Source of the DNA: Bacteroidota bacterium
GTDB taxonomy: Bacteria > Bacteroidota > Bacteroidia > Bacteroidales > Paludibacteraceae
Direction of reading: 5' to 3'
Length of the DNA: 33,011 nucleotides
NCBI GenBank assembly: GCA_017860345.1
Contig: JAFNAV010000032.1
Coordinates: 1 to 33,011, forward strand
In this document: positions 16,367 to 25,734 of the stretch, in pieces
How the letters are laid out: every line of letters begins with the position of its first letter
Numbering within the stretch: position 1 is the stretch's first letter
Translations under genes and position numbers: made by a program
The notes under the pieces: generated by a model
Told to the model about the DNA's origin: nothing
Databases searched by the model: none
The model's input: only the letters and a program-made list of their open reading frames with translations

Positions 16367-17590
16367 TTATTCATTTTTCATAAACGGAGATTCCTTGAGC
16401 TTGAATGATGCTAACAATATAAGCACTGAAAGTCCAATCATTACAACTAAAGGTGTTGTCATGGATCGTGTAAGCGGATTCTTAAAATATTCCATGCCAA
16501 ATATAAAAGCTATTCCTGAAATTTGTCCGGCCAAAATCATAAGCCCGTTAGAAGTTCCTTCCGAGGCAGGGTACGTTATTTCAGCTCCATACTGGAAACC
16601 TATAGGCCCGGCGCTGAGCAAAAAGAACCCTAACACCAAGCCTGACACTAATAATAAAGAATAATTATTGGCAAAGGTTACACCTGTAAGTCCGGCAATG
16701 CAGCCTACAAGCGCTATGATAATAAAAAGCTTACGCTTCTGAAGACGATCGGAAAGAATAGGCATAATGAGCGCACCTAATATTCCACCCATGATCATCA
16801 TACCGCCGGTATAGCCTGCTTGCTCAGCAGTAAAACCCCGGGGGCGAAGAATATCTTCAATCCAGGTGGTTACGCTATTGAATATACCAAGACCTACAAA
16901 AAATATCAGTAGTAACCAGTAAAAATTTTTGTTTCTCAGCGTATCTCTCAGGCCATCCCATACAAGCGACCGGGCTTCTTCATGTGCATGGCAAGGAGCT
17001 GATTTGGGACGTTCTTTAGCAAAAAGTATAAATATAAAAGCCACAACTACCGCTATAACTCCGTAAATATAAAGCATTTGTAACAATCCATATTCAGCAG
17101 TCAGATATGGCGTTAAAAGCATTCCCACCAATACACCAATATACATAGCCAAGGTACCTAATCCGGATGCCATGGCTCTTTCGCTGATGGGAAACCACCG
17201 GGCCGCTAATTTGGTTATGGCATTCAGCAAAAACGGTTGTCCGATGGCTATTCCTATCTGGGCTACGAGCAACAGATTGTAATTGTCGGCTACCAATCCG
17301 CGCATCATCCCGAAAATCCCGGTTAGTACAGCACCAATACCTACTCCTAACTTGAGTCCATATGCATCAATCACCCACGAAGCCGGAATTGAAAAAAACA
17401 CAAAAACAATCATAAACGACATGGATAAAAGCCCAATTTGAATATCCGATACATGATAATATTCGATAGCCGTAGTAGTAACCGGGGCAAAAGTAATCCA
17501 AAGTAGCTGATTCACAATAACGATAAGCATATAAACGCTAAGCATTACCCAACGATACTTATATACTTTAAAAGCAGTTTGTTCCATCAT
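16367..17590 (-). CDS. MFS transporter, FLVCR-like
   Basis: Twelve-helix major facilitator protein of 407 residues, the normal length. The N terminus (YKYRWVMLSVYMLIVIVNQ), the loop DAYGLKLGVGIGAVLTG and the segment AIGQPFLLNAITKLAARWF resemble FLVCR1/2-type transporters, known for heme, choline or ethanolamine transport in animals. The substrate in bacteria is not known, so I name only the likeness. A cytoplasmic His-containing loop (SAPCHAHEEAR) lies between the two six-helix halves. A second Met directly follows the first; either may start. It is followed on the same strand by an unknown exported protein. Confidence 0.85.
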   Translation of the reverse strand: MMEQTAFKVYKYRWVMLSVYMLIVIVNQLLWITFAPVTTTAIEYYHVSDIQIGLLSMSFMIVFVFFSIPASWVIDAYGLKLGVGIGAVLTGIFGMMRGLVADNYNLLLVAQIGIAIGQPFLLNAITKLAARWFPISERAMASGLGTLAMYIGVLVGMLLTPYLTAEYGLLQMLYIYGVIAVVVAFIFILFAKERPKSAPCHAHEEARSLVWDGLRDTLRNKNFYWLLLIFFVGLGIFNSVTTWIEDILRPRGFTAEQAGYTGGMMIMGGILGALIMPILSDRLQKRKLFIIIALVGCIAGLTGVTFANNYSLLLVSGLVLGFFLLSAGPIGFQYGAEITYPASEGTSNGLMILAGQISGIAFIFGMEYFKNPLTRSMTTPLVVMIGLSVLILLASFKLKESPFMKNE

Positions 17591-17689
17591 GCAAAAAATA
17601 AATAAGTGAAATATTTAATGTTTTTAAAAACAAAAGCCGATATTCAATTTTTTTATCAGATTATGAGTTAATAAACATATTTGGAAAAT

Positions 17690-17718
17690 CAAAAGTACAT
17701 AATTATATTGAATACAAA
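17690..17718 (-). promoter_or_regulatory. Promoter of the FLVCR-like transporter gene
   Basis: On the - strand TTTG (17718-17715), a 17-base spacer and TACTTTTG (17697-17690) match the Bacteroidota consensus. The leader would be about 90 bases. Confidence 0.5.
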
Positions 17719-17763
17719 ACCACAAACTATGCAAAAACACATCCTGATACTTTGCAGGCAACA

Positions 17764-17797
17764 ACAAAAAATCCCGCCATCATTTCTGATACCGGGA
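17764..17797 (-). terminator. Terminator of purL
   Basis: TCCCGCCATCA (17772-17782) and TGATACCGGGA (17787-17797) pair over 11 positions with one mismatch and one wobble around a 4-base loop. On the - strand the stem is followed by six T. It lies 35 bases after the purL stop codon. Confidence 0.8.
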
Positions 17798-17808
17798 CTT
17801 CATTTATG

Positions 17809-17829
17809 TCCCCTTTAGGGGATTAGGGG
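17809..17829. repeat. GGGG-rich palindrome and TTAGGGG direct repeat after purL
   Basis: TCCCCTTTAGGGGA (17809-17822) has 6-bp arms with a 2-base loop and overlaps two direct copies of TTAGGGG (17815-17821 and 17823-17829). It sits directly after the purL stop codon, before the terminator. It may be a copy of a dispersed intergenic repeat. Confidence 0.5.
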
Positions 17830-17831
17830 TC

Positions 17832-20800
17832 TTATTTATTTTTTTCCACCCAAACACGGGCATTTACAAATGCTTCTACCCATGGAGTGATTTGATCACT
17901 GTTTTTACGGTCGGCAGGATAATGTGCACATTGCCATGGGAAAATGGCACGTTCAGGGTGCGGCATCATAGCTAAATGGCGACCGTCGTTCGAGCAAATA
18001 CCTGCAACAGCATAGTCTGAGCCGTTTGGATTGGCAGGATATTCTGCATACGAGTACTTGGCGATTACGTTGTAATTGTTTTCTGCTTTTGGCAGATAGA
18101 ATTTTCCTTCACCGTGTGCTACCCATACACCAAGTTTGCTTCCGCTGAGCGAACCGAGCATTACGGAATTATTTTCAGGAATAGTCAGACCCACAAACTG
18201 CGACTCGAATTTGTGCGAATCGTTGTGTAACATGCGTGGTTGAACATCGTGTTCGGGAGTAATGACGCCCAATTCCACCATTAACTGACAACCGTTACAG
18301 ATACCTAAACTCAGGGTGTCGTTACGTTTGTAGAAATTATCCAATGCCAACTTGGCTTTTTCGTTGAAGAGGAATCCACCTGCCCACCCTTTGGCTGAAC
18401 CCAATACGTCGGAGTTGGAGAATCCACCGCAGAATACAATCATGTTCACATCTTCCAGTGTTTCGCGTCCGCTGGCAAGGTCGGTCATGTGTACGTCTTT
18501 CACGTCGAAACCGGCCAGATACAATGCATAAGCCATTTCGCGTTCGCCATTGGTTCCTTTTTCGCGGATAATGGCTGCTTTCACGCCACTTGGCTGACGA
18601 TCCTGTGAAATGCCGAATTGCGAGAATTTACCTTTGAACGATACGTTGAAGGCAAATTCAAGCGGTTGTTTTTTGTAGTTGGCATAACGGGCCTGCGCAC
18701 ATACATCACCACTTTGTTTGCGGTCGAGCAGGTACGATGGTTTGAACCACAGGTCGCGAAGATCGTTGATGGAGAATGAATAAGCTTCTTTTTTACGACT
18801 GATTTCCAAACGACGTTCGGCAATCGGGCTGGCAATACGCGCGTAACCAATACCGTTGTCGGTCAGGATTTTTTCTACCGCTTTTTTGTTTTTCACCTGA
18901 ATTAATACGCCCGGATTCTCAGCAAATAACATGGTTACCAATGAATTTTCGGCAATATAATCCAGATTTACTTTTAGACCACCTTCGGCATTTCCGAAAC
19001 ACATTTCCAGCAAAGCGGTAATCATACCACCTTCGGAAATATCGTGTCCGGCCAGAATCAGATTTTTGTCAATCATTTCCTGAATGCTTTCGAAAGCTGC
19101 TTTGAAATACTCGGCATCCTGTACTGTAGGAACTTCGTCGCCGATTTTATTCAGCGTTTGAGCCAGTACCGAACCGCCTAATTTATGTTTGTCGAATGAA
19201 AAATCGATATAATATACGAATGTTTCAGGATCGTTAGTCAATACAGGTGAAACCACTTTCTTGACATCTGAAACTTCAGCACCGGCTGAAATAATAACAG
19301 TTCCGGGCGAGAATACTTTTTCATCACCATATTTCTGAGTCATCGAAAGGGAGTCTTTTCCGGTTGGAATGTTGATGCCCAATGAGCAGGCAAAATCCGA
19401 ACAGGCTTCTACCGCTTTGTATAAACGGGCATCTTCACCCGGATTTTTGCAAGGCCACATCCAGTTGGCACTCAGCGATACACTGTCGATACCGTCTTTG
19501 AGCGGAGCCCACACGATATTGGTCAATGCTTCAGCAATGGCCAGTACCGAACCTGCTTCCGAATCGGCTAACGCTGCCAATGGCGCGTGACCGATAGAAG
19601 TGGCGATACCCGACGTTCCGCGATAATCCAATGCTACCACACCCAGGTCGTTCAGCGGTAACTGCACTTCTCCGGCACATTGCTGACGGGCAATTTTTCC
19701 GGTTACAGAGCGGTCCACTTTGTTTGTTAACCAGTCTTTACAAGCCACCGATTCTACCTGAAGTACGTTTTCGATATAAGATTGCAGTTTTTCTTCCGAA
19801 ATTTCGGGAGCAGCATAAGTTTCGTCAATGGAGTTGTCGGTGATAACAGTGCGTGGAGGTTTTCCGAAGAAATATTCCAGTTTCAGATCGATTGGCTTTT
19901 CTCCGTCTTTCTGTTCGAATACAAAATCCATATCGCCTGTAGTTTCGCCCACTACATAAAATGGAGAACGTTCGCGTTCGGCAATGGCACGTACCCGCTC
20001 AATATCCTGTTCTTTCAGCAACATACCCATACGTTCCTGACTTTCGTTACCCACAATTTCTTTGGCACTCAGGGTTGGGTCGCCTACAGGCAGGGCGTTT
20101 ACATCAATTTTACCACCAGTGGTTTCTACCAGTTCCGATAAACAGTTGAGGTGTCCTCCTGCGCCGTGGTCGTGGATAGATACGATAGGGTTGTTGTCCG
20201 ATTCGGCCAAGGTACGGATAACGTTTGAAACACGTTTCTGCATTTCGGGGTTGGCACGCTGAACAGCGTTCAACTCCACGGCATTGTCGTAATGACCAGT
20301 GTCCACCGACGATACAGCTCCACCACCCATACCAATGCGGTAGTTGTCGCCACCCATTACCACTACTTTTTCTCCCGGTTCGGGAGTACCTTTCAATGCA
20401 TCTTTCAACTTACCGAAACCAACACCTCCGGCCAGCATGATGACTTTGTCGTAACCGAATTTTTTGTTGTTTTCTTCGTGTTCGAAGGTCAACAACGAAC
20501 CGCAGATAAGCGGCTGACCGAATTTATTACCGAAATCAGAAGCACCATTCGATGCTTTAATCAGAATCTGTTCAGGAGTTTGATACAACCATTTGCGTGG
20601 CGCGATATTATTTTCCCAGGCGCGACCGTTGTCGTTACGGGCATAAGAAGTCATGTAAACAGCTGTTCCGGCAATCGGTAAGCTGGCTTTTCCACCACCC
20701 AAACGGTCGCGGATTTCACCACCTGTTCCGGTAGCAGCACCATTGAAAGGTTCTACGGTAGTGGGGAAGTTATGTGTTTCTGCTTTCAGCGAGATAACCG

Positions 20801-21533
20801 ATTCGATTTCTTTTGTTTGGAAGAAATCCGGTTTGTCGCCACTGACAGGAGCAAATTGTTCAATTTTAGGTCCGGCATTGAAGGCTACATTGTCTTTGTA
20901 AGCCGAAACCAATGCGTTCGGATTTTCTTCCGATGTTTTGCGGATGAGTTTGAACAACGACAGTTCTTTTTCTTCGCCATCGATAATATATTGTCCATTG
21001 AAAATTTTGTGCCGGCAATGTTCCGAGTTTACCTGCGAGAATCCGAAAACTTCGCTGTCGGTGAGTTTGCGTCCGATTTTTTCACTTACTTCATTCAGAT
21101 AATCAATTTCATCCTGACTCAGCGCCAGGCCTTCCTGTTGGTTGTAAGCGGCAATATCTTCGATGTACTGAATAGGATCCGGTTGTTTGTTGATCGTGAA
21201 AATTTCCTGATTCAGACCGGAATAAATACGTTCCAACATAGGGTCGTATTCTAAACTTCCCTCTACCGAAGGAGTATGCGGCATCAGGCGGAACTCTTCA
21301 ATACGAAGAATGCCGCTGATACCCATATTTTGAGTGATTTCAACGGCATTCGTACTCCAAGGAGTAATCATTTCGCGGCGCGGGCCGACATAATTACCTT
21401 CGATTGTCGTCAGGTTCGTCAGTTTTGCCTCGCTAAATAGCCATTCTAATTTACTTACATCTTCGGTCGACAAATTGTTTTTGCTTTGAACCACAAAAAC
21501 ATGTTGGGCGGGAGTCTGAAAAAATTGAATCAT
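17832..21533 (-). CDS. purL: Phosphoribosylformylglycinamidine synthase (large PurL)
   Basis: Fourth step of de novo purine synthesis: FGAR + glutamine + ATP to FGAM. Single-chain large type of 1233 residues (E. coli form about 1295). The N-terminal part is the PurS-like and linker region; the synthase core shows [35 protein letters not shown] and [16 protein letters not shown]; the second half has [16 protein letters not shown] and GHDISEGGM. The C-terminal glutamine amidotransferase domain carries the nucleophile Cys1079 in [18 protein letters not shown] and MPHPERAIF. All key motifs are present, so it should be active. It stands alone, with its own promoter and terminator. The gene reads with more GC and fewer A-runs than its neighbours, as expected for a well-expressed housekeeping gene. 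Confidence 0.98.
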   Translation of the reverse strand: MIQFFQTPAQHVFVVQSKNNLSTEDVSKLEWLFSEAKLTNLTTIEGNYVGPRREMITPWSTNAVEITQNMGISGILRIEEFRLMPHTPSVEGSLEYDPMLERIYSGLNQEIFTINKQPDPIQYIEDIAAYNQQEGLALSQDEIDYLNEVSEKIGRKLTDSEVFGFSQVNSEHCRHKIFNGQYIIDGEEKELSLFKLIRKTSEENPNALVSAYKDNVAFNAGPKIEQFAPVSGDKPDFFQTKEIESVISLKAETHNFPTTVEPFNGAATGTGGEIRDRLGGGKASLPIAGTAVYMTSYARNDNGRAWENNIAPRKWLYQTPEQILIKASNGASDFGNKFGQPLICGSLLTFEHEENNKKFGYDKVIMLAGGVGFGKLKDALKGTPEPGEKVVVMGGDNYRIGMGGGAVSSVDTGHYDNAVELNAVQRANPEMQKRVSNVIRTLAESDNNPIVSIHDHGAGGHLNCLSELVETTGGKIDVNALPVGDPTLSAKEIVGNESQERMGMLLKEQDIERVRAIAERERSPFYVVGETTGDMDFVFEQKDGEKPIDLKLEYFFGKPPRTVITDNSIDETYAAPEISEEKLQSYIENVLQVESVACKDWLTNKVDRSVTGKIARQQCAGEVQLPLNDLGVVALDYRGTSGIATSIGHAPLAALADSEAGSVLAIAEALTNIVWAPLKDGIDSVSLSANWMWPCKNPGEDARLYKAVEACSDFACSLGINIPTGKDSLSMTQKYGDEKVFSPGTVIISAGAEVSDVKKVVSPVLTNDPETFVYYIDFSFDKHKLGGSVLAQTLNKIGDEVPTVQDAEYFKAAFESIQEMIDKNLILAGHDISEGGMITALLEMCFGNAEGGLKVNLDYIAENSLVTMLFAENPGVLIQVKNKKAVEKILTDNGIGYARIASPIAERRLEISRKKEAYSFSINDLRDLWFKPSYLLDRKQSGDVCAQARYANYKKQPLEFAFNVSFKGKFSQFGISQDRQPSGVKAAIIREKGTNGEREMAYALYLAGFDVKDVHMTDLASGRETLEDVNMIVFCGGFSNSDVLGSAKGWAGGFLFNEKAKLALDNFYKRNDTLSLGICNGCQLMVELGVITPEHDVQPRMLHNDSHKFESQFVGLTIPENNSVMLGSLSGSKLGVWVAHGEGKFYLPKAENNYNVIAKYSYAEYPANPNGSDYAVAGICSNDGRHLAMMPHPERAIFPWQCAHYPADRKNSDQITPWVEAFVNARVWVEKNK

Positions 21534-21626
21534 TGTTTGTTAATTGAGTTATTGGAGTATATTGAAAATGTTTATTGTTGTAAATCAGTGATTTATTACC
21601 AAAAAAACATGTATTCAATTCATCTG

Positions 21627-21634
21627 CAAAGATA
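21627..21634 (-). promoter_or_regulatory. -7 box of the purL promoter
   Basis: TATCTTTG on the - strand (21634-21627), followed by C as often seen, is a full match to TAnnTTTG about 94 bases before the purL start. No good TTTG lies 17-23 bases upstream. No purine riboswitch-like fold was recognised in the leader. Confidence 0.5.
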
Positions 21635-21737
21635 AAGAAATTTTGCGAAGCCGGAAAACTGTTTTTCAGAAATACAACTAAATTTTGAACTGGCTAAATA
21701 TCCCATTTCTTGCTTCGTAAAAATAGTTACGTTTATT

Positions 21738-21769
21738 CTTGTGTATTTCAAATAGATGGTTTATTTTTG
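21738..21769 (+). promoter_or_regulatory. Promoter of the AAA_14/DUF4143 ATPase gene
   Basis: CTTG (21738-21741), a 20-base spacer and TATTTTTG (21762-21769) fit the consensus. It places the transcription start near 21776, downstream of the possible TTG start at 21739, so the ATG at 21805 is preferred. Confidence 0.6.
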
Positions 21770-21804
21770 TACAAATTTATACCAACACTATAAAATTGTA
21801 CAAA

Positions 21805-22962
21805 ATGTGGGTAAATCGTTCAATAATAGATGAATTACAGGATTTGGCTAATCATTATCCTGTAGTGATGGTAACCGGGCCAAGGCAATCGGGAAAAACT
21901 TCACTTTGCAGGAATTTATTTCCTAACAAACCTTACTATAGCTTCGAAAATCCGGACACACGAAACACTGTTATAGCAGATCCACGCGCATTCTTTAATG
22001 CAAATACCGATGGAGCCATTATTGATGAATTTCAGCGTTATCCTGAAATCTTATCGTATATTCAGGGAATTGTGGACGAAAGAAAGCAAAAAGGTCAATT
22101 TATATTAACCGGAAGCAATAATGTTTCGATGCTGACCAACGTGAGTCAGAGCTTAGCAGGACGTGTGGCAATACTGAAATTATTACCCTTTAGTTTGTCG
22201 GAAATTGAGGACATTAGCAAAGATTATTCACTTGACGATTACTTGTACAAAGGATTTTATCCGGGCATTTATGCTGATGACTTGAATCCCACTAAAGCGT
22301 ACCGGAATTATTACGAAACTTATGTTGAAAGGGATGTACGACAACTCATCAATATCAAAGACTTAGTAAGTTTTCAGAAATTTATACGGTTATGTGCCGG
22401 ACGAACAGGACAACTCTTTAACGCAAGTAATTTAGCAACAGAAGTTGGTGTTACGGTTATGACCATTCAATCGTGGTTATCGGTTTTACAGGCAACTTAT
22501 GTGGTTTTTATGTTACAACCGTGGTCGGTAAATCTCAGTAAACGCTTTGTAAAAACACCAAAACTTTACTTTTACGACGTTGGATTGGCATCGTATTTAT
22601 TAGGAATTGAAAACACGAAACATATCGAAACGCATCCATTACGTGGTTCGTTATTTGAAAATTTGGTGGTAGTGGATTTGCTAAAAAAACGTTATAATGC
22701 CGGCATGGACAACAATCTGTTTTTTTACCGCGATAATCATGGCAATGAAGTAGATGTAATACAGGAAGCCGGTGCAAAAGTAACAGCGTACGAAATAAAA
22801 TCAGCTCAGACGTTTACGCCGCATTTTTTGAAAGGATTGGATTATTTGCAGAAAATTGCACCGCAGTACGCAGGCGAATCAAACCTCATTTACGATGGCC
22901 GGGATGAGCCAATCATAAATGGACATAAAATTCTGAATTTCAGAAAACTCGGAATTATTTAA
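21805..22962 (+). CDS. AAA_14/DUF4143 ATPase
   Basis: ATP-binding protein of 385 residues from the ATG at 21805; an in-frame TTG at 21739 would add 22 residues but lies inside the promoter. Walker A is GPRQSGKT at 25-32, Walker B AIIDEFQRYPE with Asp74-Glu75, and FILTGSNN is the sensor-like strand. The C-terminal DUF4143 part carries NEVDVI (Asp317) and YEIKSA (Glu330, Lys332), the D...ExK arrangement of the PD-(D/E)XK nuclease fold. The family is widespread, often in many copies per genome, and its cellular role is unsettled. The gene is single, divergent from purL and convergent with the DoxX gene; no toxin or antitoxin partner adjoins it. Confidence 0.92.
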   Translation: MWVNRSIIDELQDLANHYPVVMVTGPRQSGKTSLCRNLFPNKPYYSFENPDTRNTVIADPRAFFNANTDGAIIDEFQRYPEILSYIQGIVDERKQKGQFILTGSNNVSMLTNVSQSLAGRVAILKLLPFSLSEIEDISKDYSLDDYLYKGFYPGIYADDLNPTKAYRNYYETYVERDVRQLINIKDLVSFQKFIRLCAGRTGQLFNASNLATEVGVTVMTIQSWLSVLQATYVVFMLQPWSVNLSKRFVKTPKLYFYDVGLASYLLGIENTKHIETHPLRGSLFENLVVVDLLKKRYNAGMDNNLFFYRDNHGNEVDVIQEAGAKVTAYEIKSAQTFTPHFLKGLDYLQKIAPQYAGESNLIYDGRDEPIINGHKILNFRKLGII

Positions 22963-22969
22963 ACGAAAC

Positions 22970-23005
22970 AACCAAAAGTTTCATAGCAATATGAAACCTT
23001 TGGTT
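22970..23005. terminator. Bidirectional terminator between the ATPase and DoxX genes
   Basis: AACCAAAAGTTTCATA (22970-22985) pairs with TATGAAACCTTTGGTT (22990-23005) with one mismatch (a G-U pair in the - strand RNA) and a 4-base loop. T-rich sequence flanks it on both sides. Confidence 0.8.
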
Positions 23006-23016
23006 TATGTTTTATA

Positions 23017-23388
23017 TTATGCCTTTTTCAATTTAGCATACGAAAAATATGACAAGGCGAGAATTAACAGAAAAATCAATGGCATTAATCCATTAAAAGC
23101 CGGATCGCCCACTGAAAAATGAGCAATACTTGCCGAAACGAAAGTTATTGTAAATCCAACATAGGCAAATTCCTTCACCATACGCGGCACAAATGGCAAA
23201 ATAAGCGCCAGAGCCCCTAATAACTTAGCTACTCCAAGTTCAATCCTGAAAAAATCGGGAAATCCTACGTGTTTAAATCCATCGATAGCCATAGGGCTTG
23301 TAAAATAAGAATATCCACTGAAAAGCATCATCAGTGCTACAATGGCTGTACTTGCCCAGTAAGTAATTTTTGTAGATTTCATATACAC
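23017..23388 (-). CDS. DoxX family membrane protein
   Basis: Four-helix membrane protein of 123 residues. Helices are near 8-28, 50-66, 73-92 and 97-117. The motif RIELGVAKLLGALALILP and the loop FAYVGFTITFVSASIAH are typical for DoxX-like proteins of Bacteroidota. DoxX relatives include quinol oxidase subunits and proteins tied to thiol or oxidative stress; a specific role cannot be given. A Met two codons downstream (23382) is an equally good start. It is alone between a shared terminator and a 200-base gap (23389-23588) in which I see no clear element. Confidence 0.85.
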   Translation of the reverse strand: MYMKSTKITYWASTAIVALMMLFSGYSYFTSPMAIDGFKHVGFPDFFRIELGVAKLLGALALILPFVPRMVKEFAYVGFTITFVSASIAHFSVGDPAFNGLMPLIFLLILALSYFSYAKLKKA

Positions 23389-23588
23389 CTCTGTTTTTTT
23401 TTGATTATTTTAATTTGTTTTATTTACTAAACGCTGAATAGTTATTAAAAGTTCAACACTGTATTAACCTGCATTTTACACACTTGGCACTTCAGTACTT
23501 TAAAGCCTGTGTTTAGACTTATTAAAAACAATATCCATATTAAAGTTGTTCATAATCATGTTTAATAATTAATTTTTATCAATTCCAC

Positions 23589-24617
23589 ATGTTAGCTAAC
23601 AAAACCGACAAACGTATCCTGAAAGAAAACCTGCAAAAAGAAACATTTAATCGTCGGACCATCTCATTTTATAAATACTTCGATATAGAAAATCCGCAGG
23701 AGTTCAGAGATATGCTTTTCAGAAAATGGACAGAATTAAACTGTTTCGGGCGTATTTACGTAGCCCGCGAAGGCATCAATGCACAAATGAGCGTACCGGA
23801 GCATCATCTCAACGCGTTTCTGAAAAATCTGTATTCAATACCGGCTTTGGACCAACTACCTATTAAATATGCCATCGAAGACGACGGCAAATCCTTCTAC
23901 AAACTAACTATTAAGGTACGACCTAAGATTGTGGCCGATGGCCTTGAGCATGGTACCTACGATCTCTCCAGAGTAGGCAGGCACCTTACTGCTTTGGAAT
24001 TTCATGAAGCATTAGACGAACCAGGCACAATTGTTGTAGACATGCGCAACCATTACGAAAGTGAAATCGGGCATTTTAAAAATGCCTATTGCCCCGATGT
24101 GGATACCTTCAGAGAAGAAATTCAGCTGGTAGTGGATAAATTTAAAGACGAAAAAGATAAAAAATTCCTTCTGTACTGTACCGGAGGTATTCGTTGCGAA
24201 AAAGCAAGCGCCTTTCTCATCAACGAAGGATTTAATGATGTATCACAGCTTTATGGAGGCATTATTGAATATGCTCAGCAAATCAAGCAATTGGGTATCG
24301 AATCAAAGTTCTATGGTAAAAACTTTGTTTTCGACGAGCGATTAGGCGAATCTGTCGACGGACAAATCATCTCGCGCTGCCACCAGTGCGGCAAACCCGC
24401 CGACACACATACCAACTGCGCCAACAACGACTGCCATCTGCTGTTTATTCAATGCGCCGAATGCCGGGAAAAATTTGCCGGTTGCTGTAGCGATGAATGC
24501 AAAACGATTTTTTATCTGCCCGAAGATGAAAGAATAAAACTCAGAGCGCAGCATGCGTCAAAATATGCCGAAAGCAAAATTTTCAAAAGTCGCCTCAGAC
24601 CTAAATTATCGGTTTAA
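23589..24617 (+). CDS. trhO: tRNA uridine(34) hydroxylase TrhO (YceA family)
   Basis: Cytoplasmic protein of 342 residues that hydroxylates uridine 34 in tRNA using oxygen, the first step to 5-(carboxy)methoxyuridine. The N-terminal acylphosphatase-like domain (about 22-120) shows CFGRIYVAREGINAQMSVP. The rhodanese domain (about 130-240) contains VVDMRNHYESEIGHF and the active-site loop LYCTGGIRCEKA with Cys197. The C-terminal part is Cys-rich (CHQCGKPADTHTNCANNDCH, then CAECREKFAGCCSDEC), which may bind a metal. Length and order of domains fit the family. The gene is monocistronic and converges with the patatin-like gene. Confidence 0.93.
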   Translation: MLANKTDKRILKENLQKETFNRRTISFYKYFDIENPQEFRDMLFRKWTELNCFGRIYVAREGINAQMSVPEHHLNAFLKNLYSIPALDQLPIKYAIEDDGKSFYKLTIKVRPKIVADGLEHGTYDLSRVGRHLTALEFHEALDEPGTIVVDMRNHYESEIGHFKNAYCPDVDTFREEIQLVVDKFKDEKDKKFLLYCTGGIRCEKASAFLINEGFNDVSQLYGGIIEYAQQIKQLGIESKFYGKNFVFDERLGESVDGQIISRCHQCGKPADTHTNCANNDCHLLFIQCAECREKFAGCCSDECKTIFYLPEDERIKLRAQHASKYAESKIFKSRLRPKLSV

Positions 24618-24630
24618 ACTAAAAAAAGTA

Positions 24631-24659
24631 AGAGGTTTCGTCGGCTCAACGAAACCTCT
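24631..24659 (-). terminator. Terminator of the patatin-like gene
   Basis: AGAGGTTTCGT (24631-24641) and ACGAAACCTCT (24649-24659) pair perfectly over 11 bp with a 7-base loop. On the - strand the stem is followed by a T-run, so it mainly serves the patatin-like gene; it may also stop trhO. Confidence 0.85.
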
Positions 24660-24666
24660 AAGCATA

Positions 24667-25491
24667 TCATTTCAATCGCATCATTTCGGGATTCTCTACA
24701 ATATATTTTGTAGCAGCGCTGTAGCCGTACTGATATATATCCTGATAAGCATCAAAACTGAATTCATGGTATTTTTCCAAAGAGCGTGGCTCTATCAGAA
24801 AACGACACAAGTCTCTGCCTTCCTGTGAGTTTTGGTGCTGCATAGTTCTTACGGAACTCACCAGAGTATCAAGAGGTTTATGCAACGATGTAGGAGGAAT
24901 ATGTGGAAGCACATCTACTCCGATAATAGACTGACAGTAATCTTCAAGCCCCTGAGCAGGCATATTATTAAGCAGGCCACCATCAACATAATAAGTATTT
25001 TCATCTTCTACAGCCTCAAAAATCCCAGGAATACTGGCCGAAGCAGCAACCCATTTATCCAGGTCATTGCCCTGATTTTTAATTTCCCAGTCGGCCGTTG
25101 TAAGATTCACCACACAAATATGCAGCTTCTTTTTTAATTGTTCGAAGCTGTTATGGGGTATCAATTCTTTAATTAAGCCTCTAAGCATGGAATGATTTGA
25201 CAAACCTGACTTTAAAAAGGTTGGCTGAAAAGTCATCAGTTTGGTTATCTTGTACAGTTTGTCATCTTTAATCATCTGCAGCATTTCGGCCGCCGAAAAT
25301 CCTGCCGCATAAAGTGCCCCCACAATAGCTCCCATACTCGACCCTACAATGCGATTAGCAATAATACCATGATCTTCGAGCGACTGTATTACTCCAATAT
25401 GTGCAAAGCCCAAAGCTCCGCCCCCACTCAGACAAAGACCAATCTCTTCGTTACGCGAAGAGGTAAAAAAGAAATCTTTAATAAGTCCCAT
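24667..25491 (-). CDS. Patatin-like phospholipase
   Basis: Lipid acyl hydrolase of 274 residues with a Ser-Asp dyad. The oxyanion loop is LCLSGGGALGFAHIG, the nucleophile Ser52 lies in VGSSMGAIVGALYAAGF, and Asp170 is in YYVDGGLLNNMP. No signal peptide is seen, so it is probably cytoplasmic or membrane-associated; the small size corresponds to the RssA/YlbK-like group. The surrounding SIPGIFEAVED and GVDVLPHIP strings are also typical. Substrate unknown. It is divergent from the peptidase gene at 25735 across a 243-base gap. Confidence 0.92.
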   Translation of the reverse strand: MGLIKDFFFTSSRNEEIGLCLSGGGALGFAHIGVIQSLEDHGIIANRIVGSSMGAIVGALYAAGFSAAEMLQMIKDDKLYKITKLMTFQPTFLKSGLSNHSMLRGLIKELIPHNSFEQLKKKLHICVVNLTTADWEIKNQGNDLDKWVAASASIPGIFEAVEDENTYYVDGGLLNNMPAQGLEDYCQSIIGVDVLPHIPPTSLHKPLDTLVSSVRTMQHQNSQEGRDLCRFLIEPRSLEKYHEFSFDAYQDIYQYGYSAATKYIVENPEMMRLK

Positions 25492-25590
25492 AAATCTTCA
25501 ATTTAGTTGTTTGTAAACATATTAAACACAGAAAGCATCAACAAAACAAAATGTTTTTTAAAAACCTGATTATCTAAAAGCAAAATAAGC

Positions 25591-25613
25591 TAATTTTGCA
25601 GTGAGAGACTCAC
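25591..25613 (+). promoter_or_regulatory. -7 box and short palindrome before the DPP4-type gene
   Basis: TAATTTTG (25591-25598) matches TAnnTTTG. Right after it GTGAG/CTCAC (25601-25605 and 25609-25613) forms a 5-bp hairpin at the likely transcription start, which could be an operator or an mRNA-stabilising hairpin. No good -33 box is seen. A weaker TACATTTC at 25661 is an alternative. Confidence 0.4.
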
Positions 25614-25734
25614 ATGAACCTGATAAAATAGATTTTTTTATAAAATCAATTTATTAATTTTACATTTCAACACATATAGCTGTTATAATTCTGAAACAGA
25701 ACTCACATTTACAAAAAATATAACAAATCAAACA

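Noticed and set aside
19782-21254. Long + strand open frames opposite purL (for example 20772-21254, 160 codons)
   Set aside because: They lie entirely antisense to a fully conserved enzyme, have no family motif or start signal and are explained by the codon bias of purL.
21739-21804. N-terminal extension of the DUF4143 ATPase from TTG
   Set aside because: It overlaps the predicted promoter and the family normally starts near the MWVNRSI segment.
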